Below are positions 1 to 4,834 of a stretch of DNA of 6,148 bases, piece after piece. The stretch covers positions 1 to 6,148 of the forward strand of contig JAPPPC010000534.1 in the NCBI GenBank assembly GCA_028817685.1, read 5' to 3'. The translations under genes and the position numbers were made by a program. How positions within the stretch are numbered: position 1 is the stretch's first letter; each line of letters begins with the position of its first letter. The notes under the pieces were generated by a model that ran no database searches, was not told where the DNA came from, and saw only the letters and a program-made list of their open reading frames with translations. Source of the stretch: Rhodospirillaceae bacterium (GTDB lineage: Bacteria > Pseudomonadota > Alphaproteobacteria > UBA8366 > GCA-2717185).

Positions 1-16
1 CGCGGATAACGGCGAT

Positions 17-46
17 TTGCCCAGGCTGCTCGGTGTGGCTTAGACT
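17..46 (+). promoter_or_regulatory. Possible sigma-70-like promoter before the amidohydrolase gene
   Basis: TTGCCC (17-22) and TAGACT (41-46) are separated by 18 nt. Each matches four of six bases of the classical -35 and -10 boxes. Transcription would begin near 52-54 and leave a short leader that carries the purine-rich ribosome binding site at 62-72. The match is weak, and such pairs occur by chance. The same stretch can be read in frame 2 as 13 open codons ending in TAG at 41-43, so it may instead be the tail of an upstream gene. Nothing else is visible in the first 79 bases. Confidence 0.22.
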
Positions 47-79
47 TGTCGTGGCAGATGCGGGGGAAAGGGTACGGAA

Positions 80-1768
80 ATGGCCGACTTGTTGATCAAG
101 AATGCGGAGATTTATGACGGGACCGGCGCCGATCCGGTCCAGGGTAACCTGGCGGTGGAAGACGGCAAGGTGGTGGCGCTCGGCGCCGACACGCCTGCGG
201 GGTCGCAGGAAATCGATGCTGATGGTTTGGCCGTGATGCCCGGCTTCGTGGATCTGCACACCCATTTCGACGCGCAGGTTACCTGGGACAAAACCTGTTC
301 CCCATCACCCTCGCTCGGCGTGACCACCTGTGTCATGGGCAATTGCGGCTTCGGCATCGTGCCCAGCCCGCCAGAGATTCGCGATTACATCATGAACAAC
401 CTGTCGGTCGTCGAGGGCATGGATCTTGATGCGCTGCGCGCCGGTATCGACTGGCAGTTCGAGACCTTCCCGGAATATATGGACGCGTTGGAGCGGACCG
501 GTCCCTATCCCAATATGGCCGTCTTCATCGGGCACTCAGCGGTGCGCACCGCGGTGATGAAGGACGAGGCCTGGGTCCGCGAGACGCCGACCGACGGCGA
601 ACTGGCGGAAATGCGCCGCCTCGTCGAAGGCGCGCTGCAGGACGGAGCGGTCGGCTTCGCGAGCTCCTTCTCGATCAACCATTCCGGCTATGGCGGCATT
701 CCGATGCCGTCGACCATCGCGTCGGTCGAAGAGTTCGGCCATCTGGCCGAGGCGGTCGGCGAGGCCGGCAAGGGCATCGTGCAAATGTCCGCCGGCGGCC
801 GCGGCAATGTGGCGGCGATGGAACCGATCGTCGAGAAGATCGGCCGCCGCATGTTCCTGACCACCGGCGCGGCCATGTACAACGCCAGCGATCCGGAGCT
901 CGGCATCAGCTGGTTCGAGGATTGCGCCGCGGCGCACGAGCGTGGCAACGAGCTCTATATCCAGATTCCCTGCCAGCCGCTCTCCTTCGATTTCACGATG
1001 GCGAATGCCTATCCCTTCCACAGTCATGCGACCTTCGCGGATTACAAGGCAGCCTCGCATGAGGAACTGACAGCGGTCTACAAGGACCCGGCTTTCCGGG
1101 ACCGGTTCCGCAAGGATCTTGAAAACCCAGTTGTAGGCACGATCTTCAAGGGCACCTGGGATCAGGTCGTCATCGCCGCCACGGCGCGCGAAGAAAACGC
1201 CGCACTGCAGAACCGCAACATCGCAGACCTGGCCGCGGAGCAGGGCGCCGATCCGATGGACGTCATGTTCGATCTCGCCCTGTCGGAGAATCTGGAGACA
1301 GCCTTCCTAGGCAAGTTCCTCAATGTTGGCGACGAAGGCGTCGGCCGGCTGCTGCAGCACGAGCGTGGCGTGGTCTCGTTGTCCGACGCTGGGGCGCATC
1401 TGATTTTCATGTGCGACGCCGGTTACGGCTTGCATCTGCTGTCCCATTGGGTGCGCGAACTGGGTGTCTTCTCGCTAGCGGAAGGCGTGCGGCGCCTGAC
1501 CAGCCATCCAGCCGATCTTTACGGTATCAAAGGCCGCGGCCGGCTCACCCCGGGCAGTCATGCGGACATGGTGCTATTCGATCCGGCGACGATCGGCGTC
1601 GGCGACCCTCAGAGGGTCAGTGACTTGCCGGGCGGCGGCCCGCGCACGATCCGTCAACCGACGGGCGTGCACGGCGTCTGGGTCAACGGCACGCAGGTTT
1701 TTGACGGCACGGACTATGTGGAACACGCTAAGGGGCCCGGCGCGGTGCTGCGCGATTTCGCGGCTTAA
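80..1768 (+). CDS. N-acyl-D-amino-acid deacylase family amidohydrolase
   Basis: This 562-residue protein is a cytoplasmic metal-dependent amidohydrolase of the D-aminoacylase group. Members hydrolyse N-acyl-D-amino acids or related amides; the substrate here is unknown. Visible in order: the N-terminal beta-sandwich strand (LLIKNAEIYDGTG, 4-16); metal motif HTHFDAQ (H60, H62, D64) ending the first barrel strand; GNCG with C89, the bridging-cysteine position; IGHSAVR (150-156); SLSDAGAH with D436 (433-440), the conserved late aspartate; and the returning sandwich HADMVLFDP (494-502). H60, H62 and C89 keep the spacing of the Alcaligenes faecalis D-aminoacylase ligands. The THxR and SHHK blocks that supply its other two histidine ligands are not recognisable; VQMSAGGRG (234-242) and FLTTGAA (259-265) occupy about those places. 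The ATG follows a strong purine-rich ribosome binding site (62-72) at about 7 nt. The gene is complete, stands alone on this strand, and converges on the dioxygenase gene. The family is clear; the activity is not. Confidence 0.9.
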   Translation: MADLLIKNAEIYDGTGADPVQGNLAVEDGKVVALGADTPAGSQEIDADGLAVMPGFVDLHTHFDAQVTWDKTCSPSPSLGVTTCVMGNCGFGIVPSPPEIRDYIMNNLSVVEGMDLDALRAGIDWQFETFPEYMDALERTGPYPNMAVFIGHSAVRTAVMKDEAWVRETPTDGELAEMRRLVEGALQDGAVGFASSFSINHSGYGGIPMPSTIASVEEFGHLAEAVGEAGKGIVQMSAGGRGNVAAMEPIVEKIGRRMFLTTGAAMYNASDPELGISWFEDCAAAHERGNELYIQIPCQPLSFDFTMANAYPFHSHATFADYKAASHEELTAVYKDPAFRDRFRKDLENPVVGTIFKGTWDQVVIAATAREENAALQNRNIADLAAEQGADPMDVMFDLALSENLETAFLGKFLNVGDEGVGRLLQHERGVVSLSDAGAHLIFMCDAGYGLHLLSHWVRELGVFSLAEGVRRLTSHPADLYGIKGRGRLTPGSHADMVLFDPATIGVGDPQRVSDLPGGGPRTIRQPTGVHGVWVNGTQVFDGTDYVEHAKGPGAVLRDFAA

Positions 1769-1776
1769 TGCCGGTT

Positions 1777-1813
1777 GGGGTTTTGGAGTCGCCTTAGGCG
1801 GTCAAAAAACCTC
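1777..1813. terminator. Imperfect hairpin between the convergent genes, possible terminator
   Basis: The 60-bp gap between the two convergent stop codons holds an imperfect inverted repeat. An outer arm, GGGGTTTT (1777-1784), pairs with 1806-1813. After a three-base mismatch, an inner arm (1788-1793) pairs with 1797-1802 through four G-C pairs and two wobbles around a TTA loop. Position and symmetry suit a shared terminator for both strands. No clean T run follows the stem on either strand, because the A/T tracts lie inside the outer arm. It is therefore not a classical intrinsic terminator. A ten-base palindrome, GGTCTAGACC (1826-1835), overlaps the dioxygenase stop codon. Confidence 0.3.
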
Positions 1814-1828
1814 TGAATTTGAACTGGT

Positions 1829-2683
1829 CTAGACCGGCCGCTCCCCGTTCACGGTCACGCGGTGCATGGCGCGGCGCTGGCCGGGATAGTCGTTCAGCGC
1901 GTAATGCTGTGTGCAGCGGTTGTCCCAGAAAGCGACCGAGTGTTTCTCCCAGCGGAATCGGCAGGTGAATTCCGGGCGTGCGGCGTGCGCGTAGAGGAAT
2001 TCCAACAGCGGTTTGCTCTCTTCTTCCGTCATGCCGGAGAAGCGCGTGGTGAAGGCGCGGTTCACGTAAAGGCATTTACGGCCGGTCTCGACATGCGTGC
2101 GGACGATCGGATGTTCGTTGACGATCTCTTCGTCGGTCATCGCCTCTTCGCGGATCAGCGTGGACCGGCCCTCGTTCCGGTTCGCCGCGCTGCTCGGGTT
2201 GCTCAGCACCCGGTCGCTGTGCACCGCGGTCATATCGGCCAGCATCTCGCGCATGCCCTCGGAGAGCGACTCGTAGGCGAGATACTGATTGGCGAACATC
2301 GTGTCGCCGCCGGCCCGAGGCACCTCGTGCGCGTACAGGATCGAGCCCATCGAAGGCTGTTCCAGAAAGCTAACATCGGTATGCCAGGACGCGCCGATAT
2401 TCAGCGTGTCCTCCGGTTCCTTAAGGACCGGTAGGATTTCCGGATGCCCGTCGAGCGGTACATATTGCGGATGAATGTTGAGCGTGCCGAACCGGCGGCC
2501 GAAATCCTTGTGCTCGTCCGGCGTCAGGTCCTGGTCGCGGAAAAAGATTACGAGATTTTCGTGCAGCGCCTGCTGAATCTCACTGAAAACGGCATTGCCG
2601 ATGTCTTCGGACAGATCGACGCCCTCGATCTCCGCGCCCAGCGCGCCGGCGATCGGTTTCACCTCGATATGTTCATAGGTCAT
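1829..2683 (-). CDS. TauD/TfdA-family Fe(II)/2-oxoglutarate-dependent dioxygenase
   Basis: The 284-residue protein has the usual family length. Such enzymes couple 2-oxoglutarate decarboxylation to hydroxylation of a small acidic substrate in the cytoplasm, often beside a sulfonate, sulfate, ether or amine so that the product fragments. From MTYEH the facial triad is H101-x-D103 (in WHTDVSF) and H260 (in WDNRCTQHYA). T128 (GGDTMFAN) and R271 match the 2-oxoglutarate contacts of TauD, and R275 (MHRVTV) its substrate-anion arginine. H71 and Y74 (HPQY) fit further TauD pocket positions, but a glycine (G97) replaces the pocket asparagine, so taurine is not assured. I chose the ATG at 2683 over one at 2707 because GGAAGGA sits 10 nt before it and MTYEHIEVKP is a typical family N-terminus. 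It is the last gene of the - strand operon, 56 nt after the TPR gene, and reads into the convergent gap. Family certain; substrate open. Confidence 0.9.
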   Translation of the reverse strand: MTYEHIEVKPIAGALGAEIEGVDLSEDIGNAVFSEIQQALHENLVIFFRDQDLTPDEHKDFGRRFGTLNIHPQYVPLDGHPEILPVLKEPEDTLNIGASWHTDVSFLEQPSMGSILYAHEVPRAGGDTMFANQYLAYESLSEGMREMLADMTAVHSDRVLSNPSSAANRNEGRSTLIREEAMTDEEIVNEHPIVRTHVETGRKCLYVNRAFTTRFSGMTEEESKPLLEFLYAHAARPEFTCRFRWEKHSVAFWDNRCTQHYALNDYPGQRRAMHRVTVNGERPV

Positions 2684-2693
2684 GGCTGCGCAT

Positions 2694-2700
2694 TCCTTCC
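2694..2700 (-). promoter_or_regulatory. Ribosome binding site that decides the dioxygenase start
   Basis: On the - strand this reads GGAAGGA and lies 10 nt before the ATG at 2683. The alternative ATG at 2707 has only a weak AGG-containing stretch before it, and would place this purine-rich block inside the coding region. It supports the shorter 284-residue protein. Confidence 0.6.
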
Positions 2701-2718
2701 ATTGCATCGCCTGTGCGT

Positions 2719-2736
2719 ATCAATTTTGATGCATCA
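2719..2736. repeat. Two overlapping short palindromes upstream of the dioxygenase gene
   Basis: ATCAATTTTGAT (2719-2730) is an inverted repeat of two five-base arms around TT. TGATGCATCA (2727-2736) is a perfect ten-base palindrome that shares TGAT with it. They lie in the 56-nt gap between the TPR stop and the dioxygenase start, which is AT-rich against the GC-rich surroundings. They could be an operator for separate control of the last gene, or small competing RNA hairpins. No T run follows and no clear promoter boxes are attached. The symmetry is visible; the role is a guess. Confidence 0.3.
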
Positions 2737-2739
2737 TCC

Positions 2740-3663
2740 TTATTGCCGCAATTTCTGCAAACGAACCCGCGCTGCCGCGTGTTCGATGGTATCGAAAACG
2801 CCAAGGGCGATGGTGGCTTGGTAGTGTTGGCGCGCCCGCATTTCATCGCCCTGTAGCTGCGCGAGCGCACCCAAATAGAAGTGGGCCTGCGTCAGCCGCC
2901 GTCGCTGTATGTCCTTGCGCGCGTGAACTGCCGCCTCGAGAGCCGATGCCGGCGAACGTTTGCCGCGGTACACCTCGATCAGCGCGTTCGGCCAGCCGCC
3001 TGCGGCCATCGCTTCCGCGGTTGCTGAAAGCGTTGCTTGCGCCTGTTGTCCGGATAGATAGAGCCAGAGGACCACTTCAGGATAGGGGTAGGCCTGGGTC
3101 AATGCTGCCGACAAGTCGTTAATCGCCGCTTTGCCGTTACCGCTCAGAAAGCGCGCAATCCCCCGCAAAATGCGGCTCGCCGGGTCGTAGTTGACGCTCG
3201 CGATAGCGCGTTCGAAATCCGTGATTGCGCGCGACAGCTCGCCCAAATGAATGCGCGCCGCGCCCCGGTTGCGGTATGCATCGCCGTAGTTGGGGTTGAG
3301 CGCGAGGGCCGCGTCGTAGTCTGTGATCGCATCTGCGTTATGACCGGCCTTGTGCCGCGCCCGGCCGCGCTCATTCAGGGCGAGGGCGGACGCCGGGTTG
3401 TGCGCGAGCGCGGTGCCGAAGTCTTCAACCGCACCTTCGAGGTCGCCGAGCTCCGACTTCGCCCGGCCGCGATGGGCGTAAAGGGTGGCAAGGCTAGGCC
3501 CTTGATGCTGCTTGGATTGGATCGCCAGACTGCAGAAGCTGATATCGAGTTCGAACTTGCCGGTGCCGGCGAAACAGACCTCGGCGTGATCCTTTATTTG
3601 CGCGGTTGCGGTCGTTGTTGCGAATGCGAACCCCATCAGCGCCAGAAGGATCGCACGGCGCAT
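2740..3663 (-). CDS. Secreted tetratricopeptide-repeat (TPR) protein
   Basis: This 307-residue protein probably works in the periplasm as a protein-binding scaffold; no enzymatic motif is seen. MRRAILLALMGFAFA is a short positively charged, then hydrophobic signal peptide, with a likely signal peptidase I site after ATA (residue 21). There is no cysteine at the cleavage point, so it is not an obvious lipoprotein. Two cysteines (C30, C44) follow and could form a disulfide. TPR units run at about 58-91, 92-125 and 126-159, with the alternating pattern seen in AYRNRGAARIHLGELSRAI (129-147). A degenerate unit lies near 160-193 and another at 258-290 (HFYLGALAQLQGDEMRARQH). Its ATG lies only 7 nt after the acyl-CoA dehydrogenase stop, so translation is probably coupled; the only purine-rich sequence, GGATGGAA, is inside the end of that gene. 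Partner and role are unknown. A secreted scaffold is unexpected among cytoplasmic catabolic enzymes. Confidence 0.85.
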   Translation of the reverse strand: MRRAILLALMGFAFATTTATAQIKDHAEVCFAGTGKFELDISFCSLAIQSKQHQGPSLATLYAHRGRAKSELGDLEGAVEDFGTALAHNPASALALNERGRARHKAGHNADAITDYDAALALNPNYGDAYRNRGAARIHLGELSRAITDFERAIASVNYDPASRILRGIARFLSGNGKAAINDLSAALTQAYPYPEVVLWLYLSGQQAQATLSATAEAMAAGGWPNALIEVYRGKRSPASALEAAVHARKDIQRRRLTQAHFYLGALAQLQGDEMRARQHYQATIALGVFDTIEHAAARVRLQKLRQ

Positions 3664-3670
3664 CGGGAGC

Positions 3671-4816
3671 CTACAGTTCCATCCGCTGGGCGATGACGTT
3701 GCGCAAGATATCGCTGGTGCCGCCGCCGATGGTCCCCAGCCGCGCGTCGCGGAACAGGCGCTGCATGTCGCCCTGCACGTAGCCGGCGGCGCCCATGATG
3801 TGGACGCCCAGATCGGCGACCTTGAAGTTGTTCTCCGTGGCGACGACCTTGGCCATGGCGGTTTCCTGGATCGCGTCCTCGCCGGCGTCGAGCATTTCGG
3901 CCGTGCTGTAGGTGTGCAGGCGCGCCGTCTCGGTCATCATCGCCATTTCGGCGAACTTGTGGGCGACGGCCTGGAAGTCGGCGATGCGTTTGCCGAAGGC
4001 CTTGCGGTCCTCGACGAACTGCTTGGCGATTTCGATGATCTTGAGGCACTGGCCGGACGCCGCCGCGGCGATCAGGATGCGTTCCAGGTTGAGGCCCTGC
4101 ATCAGCCCCTTCCAGCCGCCATTCTCTTCGCCCAGCAATCGTGAGGCCGGCACCCGGACGTCGTCGAAGAACACCTCGTTCAGCAACGTGGAGCGACTGC
4201 CCAGAGGATCCATCGGCCGCGCTTCGAAGCCCGGGTCGGTCGTATCGACGATGACGAGGCTGATGCCTTTTCGCCCCGCCTCCGGATCCGTTTTCACCGC
4301 GACAACGAGATAGTCGGATTCATGCGCGTTGGTGATGTAGACCTTCTGGCCATTCAGGACGTAATCGTCGCCGTCGCGCGTCGCGCGCAACCGGATGCCG
4401 GCGACGTCGGAGCCGCTCTGCGGTTCGGTCATGGCGACGGCCATGCGCCGCTCGCCCTTCATGATCGGCGGTAGGAATTCCTGTTTCAGCGCTTCGCTGC
4501 CGAGATTTTGGATATACAGCCCGCCATAGACGACCGTGGTCATATAGGCGGTACGGATGCCGGGATAGTGGTAGCCCAACGCCTCGATGAAGACGGCGAA
4601 ATCCTTGTATCCCGCGCCCATGCCGCCATAGGCCTCGTCGAAGGGCAGGGTCAGCCAGCCGGCATCGGCCAGCGCCTTGAAACTCTCATGCGGATATTCC
4701 GAAGCTTTGTCCTGCGCGGCGATCTTCTCCGGCGGCAGCACACGTTCCAGCAAACCGAGTACGCTGTCGCGCATGAGTATCTGTTCTTCGGTAAACCCGA
4801 ATGTCTTGTAGGGCAT
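3671..4816 (-). CDS. Acyl-CoA dehydrogenase family protein (FAD-dependent)
   Basis: The 381-residue flavoprotein, of usual family length, would oxidise an acyl-CoA to its 2,3-enoyl-CoA and pass electrons to electron-transfer flavoprotein in the cytoplasm. The N-terminal helical domain begins FTEEQILMRDSV (8-19). The family signature AMTEPQSGSDVAG (128-140) starts the beta domain. DRKAFGKRIADFQ (270-282) carries the conserved R271, F274 and Q282 of the C-terminal domain. The medium-chain catalytic position before GTS (366-368) is glycine (G365), whereas LNLERILIA (242-250) supplies E245. That is the catalytic base position of isovaleryl-CoA and long-chain dehydrogenases, so an active enzyme of that type is likely. 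H339 in VHIMGAAGY departs from the common QxxGGxG block. The ATG follows AGGA (4828-4831) by 11 nt and is 18 nt after the HyuA stop. Chain length or branching of the substrate cannot be read from the sequence. Confidence 0.93.
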   Translation of the reverse strand: MPYKTFGFTEEQILMRDSVLGLLERVLPPEKIAAQDKASEYPHESFKALADAGWLTLPFDEAYGGMGAGYKDFAVFIEALGYHYPGIRTAYMTTVVYGGLYIQNLGSEALKQEFLPPIMKGERRMAVAMTEPQSGSDVAGIRLRATRDGDDYVLNGQKVYITNAHESDYLVVAVKTDPEAGRKGISLVIVDTTDPGFEARPMDPLGSRSTLLNEVFFDDVRVPASRLLGEENGGWKGLMQGLNLERILIAAAASGQCLKIIEIAKQFVEDRKAFGKRIADFQAVAHKFAEMAMMTETARLHTYSTAEMLDAGEDAIQETAMAKVVATENNFKVADLGVHIMGAAGYVQGDMQRLFRDARLGTIGGGTSDILRNVIAQRMEL

Positions 4817-4834
4817 AAAATACGTAATCCTGGA

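Noticed and set aside
2..43. Tail of an upstream + strand gene ending in TAG at 41-43
   Set aside because: Only 13 open codons are visible, too few in GC-rich DNA to distinguish from chance. It remains possible but cannot be supported here.
536..1060. 174-codon open frame on the - strand inside the amidohydrolase gene
   Set aside because: It is Arg/His/Ala-rich with no domain pattern, as expected for the antisense of a GC-rich gene, and it lies wholly under a well-supported enzyme.
1862..2434. 190-codon open frame on the + strand opposite the dioxygenase
   Set aside because: It overlaps the catalytic core of a gene with all active-site motifs intact, and its own translation has low complexity and no recognisable family.
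1829..2683. Naming the dioxygenase tauD (taurine dioxygenase)
   Set aside because: The family match is strong, but one pocket residue differs and no taurine transporter (tauABC) is seen in the window, so a specific name would overstate the evidence.
2705..2707. Upstream ATG giving a 292-residue dioxygenase
   Set aside because: The extra eight residues do not resemble the family N-terminus, and the good ribosome binding site at 2694-2700 serves the ATG at 2683.
3247..3696. 149-codon + strand frame opposite the TPR gene
   Set aside because: It is an antisense shadow: Val/Arg/Glu-rich, without a motif, while the - strand frame shows a signal peptide and TPR periodicity.
3636..4049. 137-codon - strand frame bridging the acyl-CoA dehydrogenase and TPR genes
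   Set aside because: It is rich in Arg, Gly and His in a frame offset from the dehydrogenase, a typical shifted reading of a GC-rich gene.
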